Part shown: piece after piece, positions 25,878 to 34,036 of the stretch
Numbering within the stretch: the stretch's first letter is position 1
Layout of the letters: each line of letters begins with the position of its first letter
Assembly (NCBI GenBank): GCA_013822265.1
Contig: PNKD01000006.1
Coordinates: 1-64,000 of the forward strand
Source of the DNA: Leptothrix sp. (in: b-proteobacteria)
GTDB lineage: Bacteria > Pseudomonadota > Gammaproteobacteria > Burkholderiales > Burkholderiaceae_C
DNA: 64,000 bases
Reading direction: 5' to 3'
Translations under genes and position numbers: made by a program
The notes under the pieces: generated by a model
What the model saw: the letters and a program-made list of their open reading frames with translations, nothing else
Told to the model about the DNA's origin: nothing
The model's database searches: none

Positions 25878-26201
25878 TCAGGCAGCCTTGACCCGTACCC
25901 GCACTTGCCCGTCGTTCTTTGCGGTGACGGTCGCGACGTACTGGGTGCCCCCGGCCATGCACTCGCGCAAGCGTTGAACCAGCGGAGACGCCAGACCGCC
26001 CGCGACCTGGCCGTTGTGCAGGACCACCACCACGGTGGTGCCACCTACCGTCTGGGTCGCCACCAACAACTCGTCACCGACCTGAATGGCCGCAACGACA
26101 GCCTGCTTGGGGGAACTGAGCTGGGTGTCGAACACCAGCGCCGCACAGCTGTCGGGCGGCGAATCAAAGCCACCGCCGCCACCACCACCCGAACCCGACA
26201 T
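25878..26201 (-). CDS. Glycine-tailed small protein with HIRAN-like domain
   Basis: This 107-residue protein begins with Met-Ser-Gly-Ser, then seven glycines, then FDSPPDSC. The remainder is a compact beta-rich domain (VGDELLVATQ, TTVVVVLHNGQVAGG, YVATVTAKNDGQVRVRV) whose pattern resembles HIRAN domains that bind damaged or 3'-end DNA; the match is by eye. AGGAGG precedes the ATG at 26201. It is the first gene of the operon with PfkB-NDT, QueC-like and SagB-like genes. The flexible N-terminal glycine stretch looks like a site for covalent modification, possibly by the QueC-like protein, which is inference. Confidence 0.6.
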   Translation of the reverse strand: MSGSGGGGGGGFDSPPDSCAALVFDTQLSSPKQAVVAAIQVGDELLVATQTVGGTTVVVVLHNGQVAGGLASPLVQRLRECMAGGTQYVATVTAKNDGQVRVRVKAA

Positions 26202-26361
26202 ATCGTTGCCCTCCTGCCGATCCAAGAATACCTGATCGTTCAGCTGTAGCGCGTTGAGGAACCGGCGTGTTGACCGGGTAGGCCAAGAGGCGGCACCGCT
26301 TCAAGGCCCAAGCGCTACAGCGCGGGGCGAGATTCCGACGTTGCGTCGATTCATTAGCGGG

Positions 26362-27594
26362 TCAGGCCGGCCCCGCGTTGCCGTCGTCCGCTTTGGGCCT
26401 CGGTGCAGGCTCAGTCGGGCGCGGATCGGCCTGAAGCCGCACGGGCTTCGGGCTGCCCCCTACGTACGCCCCTGCAGCTCTAAGGCGCGCATGGCCCGCG
26501 AGTTTCGAGACGGCCTGCCGAGCGGCCCGATCCAGCTCGGGTGCCACGGGCCCTCCGCCCTGAACCGGCGAGGCCTCGCAGGCGATCTGCTGATAGACCT
26601 GGTTCAGCACCTCATGACGCAGCCCGTGCCCGGTGGCGCCGCGTTCGCGCAGCGTGATGCCGAACTTCTCGAGCACGTAGTCGAAGCGCCGCAGGTTCCT
26701 TCGCAGATCGCGCGCCGGGTCGCCCATGTGGGCGTCGCGGCTGCTGACCACGCCTTGTGCGTGCGCCACCGCCGCCAAACGGGCAGGGCTGTCCAGCGCG
26801 ATCCAGCGTACGCGACCCCCCTTGCCTTTGACCCACCCATACCGATCCGCCTGCTGTTGGTCCGCCGGCAGCCACGTCTCGCTGAAGGGCAGGACATGCT
26901 CGAAGGGGCGGAACTGCACCGCCTCCTTGCGCCGCAGCCCCATCGCCTGGATCAGCCTGAGTGAGGCGCCGACGTGCGCATCGAACGCGCCGACTTGTGC
27001 GATCAACTGCTCAACGTCGATGCCCTGGCCCGACCAGCTCTTGTCGCGCTGGGCGGACTCATGGCGCTGGTACTGGTCGAGCGCCAGGCCGTAATAGGCC
27101 GGTGGGCGCACGAACCCATGCTTGCCCATCCACATGCCCAGCCCACGCAGGAAGCTCAGGTAGGTCTGGATGGTGGCCGGAGCCAGGCGCTCGCGCTGCC
27201 AGACCTGCACCATCGCACGGATGTGCTTCTGCCCGAGGTTGCGCGGGTCGGGCATGGTCTTGAATCCTGCCTTGAGCTTCAGGTCGCGGAAGAAGCGCCG
27301 CAGGAACTGCGCGCGCTCGTGCCGGGTCTTGTGCGAGACGGTCTTCTCCAGCGCGGTGTGCAGGGTGTTGAACAGTTCGATCAGCACGTCCAGCACCTTC
27401 AGTGGAGGCGCCTTGCCAGGGATGTAGCGCGCGAGGATTTCTTCGGGCGTCATGCCCGCCCAACTCTGGCGGCGCACGGGTTGGTGTTGGCTGGACCGTC
27501 CGGGACTGGGCGATTCCTGACGTCGACGTCGGGAGAAGTCCGGGGCGGGGCGTTGTCGGTGCTGAGGGGGTTGACGAAGGTTTACGGCAGGCAC
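26362..27594 (-). CDS. Tyrosine recombinase (integrase domain-containing protein)
   Basis: This integrase has a SAM-like core-binding region (TIQTYLSFLRGLGMWMG) and a catalytic domain with the arginine in GLRRKEAVQF, the HxxR-type box in TGHGLRHEV and a candidate tyrosine in AAGAYVGG. The start is uncertain. A GTG at 27594, with GGAG upstream, gives 410 residues and includes a basic leader, while the ATG at 27453 (MTPEEILARY) gives 363. It is not at the element boundary, so it may catalyse internal recombination or be a fixed backbone gene found with PRTRC cassettes. The last 70 residues are low-complexity. Confidence 0.75.
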   Translation of the reverse strand: MPAVNLRQPPQHRQRPAPDFSRRRRQESPSPGRSSQHQPVRRQSWAGMTPEEILARYIPGKAPPLKVLDVLIELFNTLHTALEKTVSHKTRHERAQFLRRFFRDLKLKAGFKTMPDPRNLGQKHIRAMVQVWQRERLAPATIQTYLSFLRGLGMWMGKHGFVRPPAYYGLALDQYQRHESAQRDKSWSGQGIDVEQLIAQVGAFDAHVGASLRLIQAMGLRRKEAVQFRPFEHVLPFSETWLPADQQQADRYGWVKGKGGRVRWIALDSPARLAAVAHAQGVVSSRDAHMGDPARDLRRNLRRFDYVLEKFGITLRERGATGHGLRHEVLNQVYQQIACEASPVQGGGPVAPELDRAARQAVSKLAGHARLRAAGAYVGGSPKPVRLQADPRPTEPAPRPKADDGNAGPA

Positions 27595-28793
27595 AGCGGT
27601 GCTCCATGGCGCATGCCCGCCGCCCGCACGGCAGACAAGTTGAACGATGACCTGGAATCCTCGGTAGCCATCGGCAGGGCGGATTCCGTCGCCCGGCCGG
27701 TCGATGGTCAAGTGATTCGGTGCCGCGCGCGACCACAACGTCGCGGCACCTACCCAAAGGGTTCGCGGTCCCGCACCTGCGCGCGGGCCCACTCGGTCGG
27801 TCTTAAAAATACAAATGGGGTGATCCGTCCCGCGCGTGCATTTCTGCAACTGCGGGGCTGGTGACGCCGGCCGGCCTCTGGGGCTGGCGATAGGCATCGG
27901 CGGCAAGGTCAGGCCTTGCTCGCCACTGGTGGATCAGTTCTGAATTCGTAGCGCCATCGACTCGCATGGGTCCGCCCCTGACCGAAAGTCCAGGGCGGTG
28001 CCGAGTCTGTGAGCGGGGGCGAGCGGGGAGCCCATCAGGGCAAACACAACCGCGCGCTGCGTGGAACGCGTGCTCAAGCGATGGCGGGAACAACGGTGCG
28101 GCATCGGGTGCCGACCGAAAGATCGAAGGCGGTGGCGCGTTTCAGGAACGCCCGGCGATGAACGCCAGCGGGGCCACGGGCACATGCACTACGAAGAAGA
28201 CCTTGGGGCCGCCGCCTCTTGGGGCTGCGGCTGTCCCGGTTCCAGACCGGGGCTTGAAGGGCAGGTAACGACTGCGACGCCTTTGTCTCCATGAGGAGCA
28301 TGGCCAGGACGGCCAACGGGAAACCGTAGTTGACGCTGGGCCTGCGCCCGGGTCAAGCCGTGGGTGCCGCAACGGGCTTGATATCGCGGCGATTGATGGT
28401 GGCGGATGCCGGGGCGGGAGTTGCCGGTGAGCCGCGTTTATTGTCCCGAAGGGGCCGGGAGCGAGGCTGCATGCGGGGTTGACAAGCGAATCTGCTGCCT
28501 CTGGTCCAAGGGGGAACCTTTCTGGTCGTGCCGGCAAGTCGGCGGTGGTGGCACCTCCTGCGCTGCGAGCGGGGTTGACGAGCCACATCCAGGTGAGACC
28601 GTAGCTCGACATTCAGAACCTCCTGAAGCGCACGAGCGGGTTGCTCGCGCCTGGATGCGAGTCGATGACGTTGTAGTCGGACCCAGGTTCGAGCTGGTCG
28701 CGAAATCGGGCGTTTTGGAGAGGTGTTCTGCGTGGACGCGTCGCATCGGCATGTCGATGCTGACCCACCTTGAATCACAGAACGGAGCCTTCC
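27595..28793. other. 1.2-kb intergenic region before the actin-like gene
   Basis: No open frame on either strand resembles a protein. It separates two divergent backbone genes (recombinase and PRTRC-D). Given the partition-type neighbours it is the natural place for a centromere-like site or replication origin, but I found no iterated repeats that would prove it. The promoter of PRTRC-D should lie just before 28794, where ACGGAG forms the ribosome site. Confidence 0.4.
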
Positions 28794-29846
28794 ATGGAAT
28801 TGATCGTCCGAGCGGTGGATGTCGGATTCGGCAACACCAAGTTCGTCACCGGCATCGGTGGCGGCCGTGCCAGCGACATTCGCTGCGCCAGCTTCCCGTC
28901 AAGGGCCTACCCCAGCCCGCGCGACCCGTCGAAAGCATTGGGGAGCGAAGGGCGCAAGACCTTCGCCATCCCCATCGGCGGCCTGTTCTACGAGGTCGGC
29001 CCAGACGTGATGTTGGCGGCCGACGCCTTCCGCGCCACCGAGATTCACGGCGACTACATCGAGACGCCGCAGTACCTGGCGCTGGCGCGCGGTACGCTGC
29101 GGATGATGAAGGTCGACGTCATCGACTTGCTGGTGGTCGGCTTGCCGGTGGCGGCGTTCGTGGCCAAGAAGGCGGCGCTCGAGAAACTGATGACTGGCCG
29201 CCACGACGTGGGCGGCGGTAAAACCGTGGTCGTGCACAAGGCACTCGCGATGGCGCAGCCCAACGGCGCGCTGATCGACTACGCCACGCAGCACGACAAG
29301 GTCGAGTCGATGGAGCACGAGCAGAGCCTGGTCATCGACCCGGGCTCTCGGACCTTCGACTGGCTGGTCGCGCGCGGCATGAAGCTCTCGTACAAGCAGA
29401 GCTACTCGGTGGACCGCGGTGTGTCGAACATCCTGCAACTGATCGCCGACGACATCAGCCAGGAGATCGGGCAGGCCTACACCAACCTGGACAGCATCGA
29501 CTGGGCGCTGCGCAACGGCAAGACCCTCACGGTCTACCAGCGCCCGTACAACCCGGCGCGCATGCGGCCGATGGTCGAGATCATCGCCAAGGATGCCGTC
29601 GCCGCCATGATGCGGCGCATCGGCGGCTCCTTCAACGTGCAGCACGTCATCCTGGTGGGCGGCGGCGCTTTCCTGTTCAAGAAGGCGGTCAAGCAGGCAT
29701 TCAACACCCACCAGATCCTCGAAGTGAAGGAGCCGATGTTCGCCAATGTGCGCGGCTACCAGATCGCTGGGACGAATTACGCGCACACCACGCTGCCCAG
29801 CGCGAGCCGGCAGCGCGTGGCGGCATCGGAAGGAGAGGGCGCATGA
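28794..29846 (+). CDS. PRTRC system protein D, ParM/StbA-like actin
   Basis: This 350-residue actin-fold ATPase has a phosphate-1 loop VDVGFGNTKF (residues 7-16), a phosphate-2 loop LVIDPGSRTFDWLV and an adenosine motif ILVGGGAFLF, as in ParM and StbA plasmid-segregation filaments. The PRTRC-D proteins belong to this group. It would polymerise to move or maintain the extrachromosomal form of the element, which is inference. The ATG at 28794 follows ACGGAG. It overlaps the next small gene by 4 nt, as parM-parR pairs often do. Confidence 0.85.
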   Translation: MELIVRAVDVGFGNTKFVTGIGGGRASDIRCASFPSRAYPSPRDPSKALGSEGRKTFAIPIGGLFYEVGPDVMLAADAFRATEIHGDYIETPQYLALARGTLRMMKVDVIDLLVVGLPVAAFVAKKAALEKLMTGRHDVGGGKTVVVHKALAMAQPNGALIDYATQHDKVESMEHEQSLVIDPGSRTFDWLVARGMKLSYKQSYSVDRGVSNILQLIADDISQEIGQAYTNLDSIDWALRNGKTLTVYQRPYNPARMRPMVEIIAKDAVAAMMRRIGGSFNVQHVILVGGGAFLFKKAVKQAFNTHQILEVKEPMFANVRGYQIAGTNYAHTTLPSASRQRVAASEGEGA

Positions 29847-30136
29847 CTCACGATGCGAAGCGTGTCCATGAGCCGGTGCGATTGCTGTTCGAGATGACGC
29901 GTGACGACAACCCGCGCCTGTACGACGACCTGATCCGGTTCAACAAGGGCACGAAGCGGGTGAACAGGTTGCGGTTTCTGGCGCACGAGGGGTTGATCGC
30001 ACAGCACTGGATGGCAGCGCAAGGTGTCGCGGCATTGGGCCCGCTGGTGAGCCCAGTGAGCGAGCCGAGCGTCAGGCCCTCGGGCGCGCGTCACACCAAC
30101 CAGGTTTTCGAAGCGCCGCCGGTCGGGGAGGGGTAG
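29843..30136 (+). CDS. Small partner of the actin-like protein (ParR/StbB-like position)
   Basis: This 97-residue protein has a basic helical N-terminal half (LLFEMTRDDNPRLYDDLIRF, NRLRFLAHEGLIAQ) and a disordered tail with proline and serine. By position and ATGA coupling to the actin-like gene it is a candidate adaptor that binds the centromere, like ParR or StbB, but I see no ribbon-helix-helix signature strong enough to assert this. The next gene starts immediately after its stop. Confidence 0.6.
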   Translation: MTHDAKRVHEPVRLLFEMTRDDNPRLYDDLIRFNKGTKRVNRLRFLAHEGLIAQHWMAAQGVAALGPLVSPVSEPSVRPSGARHTNQVFEAPPVGEG

Positions 30137-30469
30137 ATGAAGAAGCATGCCGACCCACCTCGTGATTCGGTCAGCGCGTCCGAACTGGCGGAGATGGGGG
30201 TGTGCGAGCGAAGGGTGTTGCTGGCGCAGCGCCATGGTCCGAGGCGGACGTCGGCGCAACGAAGGGCGATGCGGGGCGGCTTGCGTGCGCACGAGCAGTT
30301 TCATCGCGATGGGCTTGCTGCAAAAGAGGGAGCGAGTCGCCGGCGCCGCCCCACGTTTGCTTCGTTCGGCCGGTGGTTCGTGGGGTTCTGCACGCGCATT
30401 GCACACGCTGTGCTGTGCGGGCTTGCTCGTCGCAGACTTGGGGCTCGAGAGCCAGGAGAAGGCGGATGA
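30137..30469 (+). CDS. Cas4-like N-terminal half (first Fe-S cysteine part)
   Basis: This 110-residue protein has a first half matching the start of Cas4/Dna2-type nucleases. SASELAEMGVCERRVLL (Cys23 in the position of the first cluster cysteine) is followed by RGGLRAHEQFHRDG, resembling the G...LH..vH segment. The second half is basic with a hydrophobic stretch (FVGFCTRIAHAVLCGLA). The nuclease core itself is in the next gene, which overlaps by 4 nt. A full Cas4-like protein is therefore split over two genes. The alternative is an unrelated small protein with a chance resemblance. Confidence 0.6.
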   Translation: MKKHADPPRDSVSASELAEMGVCERRVLLAQRHGPRRTSAQRRAMRGGLRAHEQFHRDGLAAKEGASRRRRPTFASFGRWFVGFCTRIAHAVLCGLARRRLGAREPGEGG

Positions 30470-31017
30470 CGACCAACTGGCCTGCTTGGGTGCTTCTGAC
30501 GCTTGCCCTGGCACTCGGGATGATCGTGGCCTTGGGGCGTCGACGCGCGGCGCTGGCTGATCGCATGGAGAGGGCCAGTCGCCCTCAGGACTTGAAGGAT
30601 GCGGAACTGATCTACCTGGAAAAGCGGTTCGACACGTCGGAGCCGGTGCGGCTCTCGGCAAGGCTTGATCGCGCTTATCGGATGCCGTCTGGTCTGATCG
30701 TGCTTTTGGAACTGAAGACCCGAAGCGTCAATCGCGCATTTCCGTCGGATGTGATTCAGTTGTCGGCGCAGAGGTTGGCGCTCGAGCGCAGGACCCGGCA
30801 AGTTGTTGCGCGCCACGGTTATGTGGTGGCCCAGACGCCGAACGGCAGGCGCGAGGCACATCGCGTTCGGCTGGCTTCGGGAGAAGCCGTGGTCGCGCTG
30901 GTCAAGCGACGTGAGTCCATCCTGGCTGGCCGGATCAGTCCTCGGCACGCGGCCTCGGTCGGGGTGTGCAGCACCTGCGCCTATCGATCCATCTGCCCGG
31001 ATCGCCATAGCAAGTAG
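30466..31017 (+). CDS. Cas4-like PD-(D/E)XK nuclease half with N-terminal membrane segment
   Basis: This 183-residue protein opens with a membrane helix (VLLTLALALGMIVAL, about residues 9-23). A RecB-type nuclease core follows: ARLDRAYR, then LIVLLELKTRS (D...ExK), then QLSAQRLAL (the QxxxY-like motif with Leu). The C-terminus carries three cysteines, CSTC...C (168, 171 and 177), as in the Fe-S cluster of Cas4. The fourth cysteine would be supplied by the preceding gene. GGAGAA precedes the ATG, which sits in the ATGA overlap. No cas1, cas2 or CRISPR array is nearby, so the role is in element maintenance or DNA-end processing, which is inference. Confidence 0.7.
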   Translation: MTTNWPAWVLLTLALALGMIVALGRRRAALADRMERASRPQDLKDAELIYLEKRFDTSEPVRLSARLDRAYRMPSGLIVLLELKTRSVNRAFPSDVIQLSAQRLALERRTRQVVARHGYVVAQTPNGRREAHRVRLASGEAVVALVKRRESILAGRISPRHAASVGVCSTCAYRSICPDRHSK

Positions 31018-31143
31018 ATCGTTCACACCGGCCAATCGCGAAACGCCACGTCCTTTGGCGTCTCTCTTCCTGGGTCATTCGGCGCATTCACTTGAGCATC
31101 AGGGTTTCGTCGTCCGTGCACCGGGCTCCAACCCTCGCCAGCC

Positions 31144-31596
31144 ATGAATCACGAACTGATCAGCCAAATCTGCTTCGCCGAAATCTACGTCGTCCCCTCG
31201 CACCAGACGGCACGGTCGCTGTTCACCCGGCTGCCGCACGGCATGGCCTACGCGGACACGCTGATCGAGTGCATTGCGACCGGGTACCTCATCGCGGTCG
31301 TTGAGTCGATCTGCATCAACGAGATGCAACAGCACATCGACCCCGATGCCGAGGTTGTCGTCGGGCGCAGCATTCGCATTGAGCACCGTGGTCCGATCCC
31401 ACCAGGGGCGGCCATCCGCGTGTCGGGCTGGGTTGAGCAAGTAGGCAGGCGCAGCACGACGTTTTGCATCCGTGCGTTCGATGATCACGAGCTTGTCTGC
31501 GAAGGCCAAGTGACGCTGGTGGCTGCCGATCGGAAGGCGATCGAGTCGACTGTCGCAGCCAAGCTTGGCGCATTGCGGCCATCCGCCGTGACATAG
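31144..31596 (+). CDS. Hotdog-fold thioesterase, FlK-like
   Basis: This 150-residue single hotdog domain has the pattern of fluoroacetyl-CoA thioesterase-like proteins: GMAYADTLIECIATGYLIAVVES (central helix), SIRIEHRGPIPPGAAIRVSGWVEQVGRRSTTF (two long strands) and DHELVCEGQVTLVAADR. The usual Thr/Glu/His set of FlK is only partly visible: Glu at LIECIA and His in IEHRG. The substrate is unknown. It is a metabolic gene isolated between the Cas4-like pair and the boundary integrase, so it is probably cargo. Confidence 0.65.
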   Translation: MNHELISQICFAEIYVVPSHQTARSLFTRLPHGMAYADTLIECIATGYLIAVVESICINEMQQHIDPDAEVVVGRSIRIEHRGPIPPGAAIRVSGWVEQVGRRSTTFCIRAFDDHELVCEGQVTLVAADRKAIESTVAAKLGALRPSAVT

Positions 31597-31755
31597 CTTG
31601 CGTGAGCGAACCTGCGCAGCAGGGGCCATCAACGCGTGCTGGCAGAGGCTTACTTCGCGGTCAGTCCCAGGGGGTTGAAGCCGCGATTTCGGATGTTTTC
31701 ATGAACGCTCTGGATCGGGAAGTGTTGTCCCGGACAGCATGAGAGGACATTCGAA

Positions 31756-33039
31756 ATGGCTGGTGGAATCGAAAAGCTGACGGCGCTCAAGGTTGCCAGG
31801 CTCTCGAAGCCGGGTCGCTACGCCGACGGCAAGGGCCTGTACCTTCAGATCACGAAGGCCTTGGTGAAGAGTTGGATCTTCCGGTACGAGCGCGACGGCA
31901 AAGAGCGCTACATGGGTCTGGGTGCAACGCATACCGTGGGCCTCGCCGGGGCGCGGGAACAGGCGCGAGACGCGCGGGTCTGTCTGTCCGGTGGCAAGGA
32001 CCCGCTCGAGGTGCGCAACGCACTCGCCGTGGCCAACAAGGCCGAGCAACTGAGCAACCTCGACTTCGACCGCTGTGCGGCGGACTACATCAAGAGCCAC
32101 AAGGAAGCGTGGAAGAACGAGAAGCATCAAAAGCAGTGGGAGACCTCGCTGAGCACGTATGTCTCTCCGCACCTCGGAAAGCTTTACGTGCGGCGCATCG
32201 ACACCCCCTTGGTGCTGAAGGTGCTGCAGCCGATCTGGAAGACGAAGACGGAGACCGCATCGCGGATCCGTGAACGGATGGAGCGCGTCCTGTCGTGGGC
32301 GGCCAAGCAGGGCTACCGCGAAGGCGAGAACCCGGCGCGGTGGCACGGCCACCTGGAAGAACTGCTGCCGAAACCATCGAAGCTCAAGAAGGTGAAGCAT
32401 CACCCGGCCCTGCCGTATCGGGAAGCCGGGGCGTTCTTCGAAGAACTGCGGCTGCAGAAGGGCATCGGGGCCCGCGCCCTTGAACTCACCATTCTTACGG
32501 CCTGCCGGACGGGTGAAGTGCTCGGAGCGAAGTGGGACGAGATCGACTTCAAGGCCCGGGTCTGGGTCGTTCCCCCGGAGCGGATGAAGAACGGCAAGGA
32601 GCATCGCATCCCATTGGTCGACGCATCGCTGGAAATCTTGAAGAAGCTGCGTGGGCTGCACGCGGTGCTTGTCTTCCCAGGCGCGAGGGAAGACAAGATG
32701 CTCTCGAGCATGTCGATGCTGACGGTGCTGCGACGGATGAACCGGGCGGGCTTGACGGTGCACGGGTTCCGCTCGACGTTCAGGGACTGGGCCGCGGAGA
32801 TGACCCAATACCCGAAGGAACTCGCCGAGCTTTCGCTGGCGCACACGGTGGGCAACGCCGTCGAGAACGCCTACCGGCGCTCCGACCTCTTCGAGCGTCG
32901 TCGTGCGCTGATGCAGGACTGGGCGGCCTGGTGTGCTGTTGTTCAGCCGGATACGGAGGAGACCTCGGCTGCGAGCGACGAGCTGGAGCTCGAGGTGGCG
33001 GATGCCGGAGAGCACGATGGGCCACGCAGCGCGCCCTGA
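31756..33039 (+). CDS. int: DUF4102 tyrosine integrase at the element boundary
   Basis: This 427-residue P4-type integrase has an N-terminal arm-binding domain (KPGRYADGKGLYLQIT, DUF4102), a core-binding domain (about 100-200) and a catalytic domain with Arg in TACRTGEVLGAKWDE, HxxR in HGFRSTFRDWA, His in LAHTVGN and the tyrosine in ENAYRRSD. All catalytic residues are present, so it should be active. It is the last gene of the low-order mobile part, and host-like, higher-GC genes begin after it, marking the right end of the element. The ATG at 31756 has GAGAGGA upstream. Confidence 0.9.
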   Translation: MAGGIEKLTALKVARLSKPGRYADGKGLYLQITKALVKSWIFRYERDGKERYMGLGATHTVGLAGAREQARDARVCLSGGKDPLEVRNALAVANKAEQLSNLDFDRCAADYIKSHKEAWKNEKHQKQWETSLSTYVSPHLGKLYVRRIDTPLVLKVLQPIWKTKTETASRIRERMERVLSWAAKQGYREGENPARWHGHLEELLPKPSKLKKVKHHPALPYREAGAFFEELRLQKGIGARALELTILTACRTGEVLGAKWDEIDFKARVWVVPPERMKNGKEHRIPLVDASLEILKKLRGLHAVLVFPGAREDKMLSSMSMLTVLRRMNRAGLTVHGFRSTFRDWAAEMTQYPKELAELSLAHTVGNAVENAYRRSDLFERRRALMQDWAAWCAVVQPDTEETSAASDELELEVADAGEHDGPRSAP

Positions 33040-33113
33040 GAATCGGCGGTGCCGCCGCCTGGCTCGACGCGGAGCACGGTTCGTCTGGCATCATGCCGGG
33101 GGGTCGGCAGTTC

Positions 33114-33132
33114 GGCGGAGGGATGCTCCGCC
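33114..33132. terminator. GC hairpin downstream of the integrase gene
   Basis: The arms ggcggag and ctccgcc pair perfectly around a 5-nt loop. There is no T-run, so it may be a weak terminator or a REP-like hairpin. Confidence 0.35.
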
Positions 33133-33337
33133 CTACAAGGCTCTCCGCCCAGTTCGACGACCCCCGCCACGGCCCCCGGATGCGACGCGGATTTGATGGG
33201 TCTTCGTGGGACGTTAGGGAGCGCTCACTTGTGCAGTGCGGAAAATCCAGGCTGAAATTTGGGAGGCAGTGAGACGCTATGATGTCCTAGGGGCTCGGAC
33301 GTCCACTCCGCCAAAGTTACAGAGGTTCACCTCGAAG

Positions 33338-33362
33338 ATGCCCACCCCTGGTGGGCATTTTT
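33338..33362 (+). terminator. Rho-independent terminator on the host side of the junction
   Basis: The arms atgcccacc and ggtgggcat form a 9-bp stem with a cct loop followed by five T residues. On the plus strand it would end a transcript entering from the left, consistent with a host RNA or protein gene whose 3' end was the integration target. No such complete gene is left of it in the window. Confidence 0.7.
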
Positions 33363-33406
33363 CATGGGTGCTTTTGCTTCCGCGTCAACGCCTGCCGCTC
33401 GGGTGT

Positions 33407-33961
33407 TCAGCACATGGCCCGCGTCCACGCCCCCGACGTTGGTGCCGCTGCGGCGGTGTCGGTGCCGTGCGGCTTGGCCTCGGCCATCGACGCCCGCCAG
33501 GCCGCCTGTGCCTGGGCGGCCAGCGCACCGGGGCGCTTCAGGTAGCGCGGCGAGAAGTGCATGGGCACGAGCGCCCGCAACGCCCCGGCGATGCAGCCGG
33601 CCTGCGGCGCGGTGAGATCGTGTTTGCGCTCGGCCTGCCCACGGTCGGCGTGCACGAAGGCGCTCTCGATGTAGAGCCGGTCGGCGCCGCCCAGCAGCGC
33701 GGCCAGCCACGGCCCGCCGATCAGCGTCGGCAGCGGCTTGCGCCCGAGCACCACGCGCAGCAGCGAGTCGAAGCCGATGAAGTGGTCCATGCGCGTGTGG
33801 CTGACGAAGACGTGCGACAGCCGCAGCAGCTTGCGCGGCGGCAGCGCGGCGATGTCGCCGAGATCGAACAGCAGCGCCCGCCGCTCGTCGCGCAGGTCAA
33901 CATACAGGCCCGGGTCGCCGAAGGGGCCGTTGACCGGGCCGGCGTCCAGCGGCTGGCGCAT
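33407..33961 (-). pseudogene. RNase Z / metallo-beta-lactamase remnant with internal deletion
   Basis: This is a 184-codon open frame. The first part (FGDPGLYVDLRDERRALLFD, LSHVFVSHTRMDHFIGFD) and the last part (ADRLYIESAFVHAD, LTAPQAG, MHFSPRY) match the two ends of RNase Z-type metallo-hydrolases of about 330-380 residues. The middle, roughly 150-200 residues, is missing. The metal motif HxHxDH reads HTRMDH, so a ligand histidine is lost. It should therefore be inactive as a nuclease. The frame is intact, so a short protein may still be made. Confidence 0.7.
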
Positions 33962-34036
33962 GGCCCGTGCCGCCCGGCCTCAGGGCCTGTGAGTCAACCC
34001 GGCGCGCGCGCCGGATCTCCGCTGCCGCGCGGGGGC

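Larger units (their letters stand above)
33040..33406. other. Junction region, probable right attachment zone
   Basis: These 367 bp hold no gene. They contain a 7-bp GC hairpin just after the integrase (33114-33132) and, at 33301-33313, a segment ending cactccgcca that looks like a tRNA 3' end but does not fold with a T-arm. A rho-independent terminator lies at 33338-33362. The right end of the element must be in this stretch. The matching left copy of the attachment site is outside the window. Confidence 0.5.

Noticed and set aside
21935-26201. Type IV CBASS (QueC and OGG homologues together)
   Set aside because: No CD-NTase and no TGT-like gene were found in or around the cluster, and the presence of NDT and SagB genes is not part of that system.
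30137-31017. CRISPR-Cas locus suggested by the Cas4-like pair
   Set aside because: No regularly spaced direct repeats and no cas1, cas2 or effector genes were seen anywhere in the window.
1-33300. Complete integrative conjugative element
   Set aside because: No relaxase, coupling protein or type IV secretion genes are in the window. They may lie to the left, so conjugation cannot be claimed.
33293-33313. Possible tRNA 3' end at the integrase junction
   Set aside because: It ends in CCA with a plausible acceptor strand, but the 17 bases before it cannot form a T-arm and no 5' half is present.
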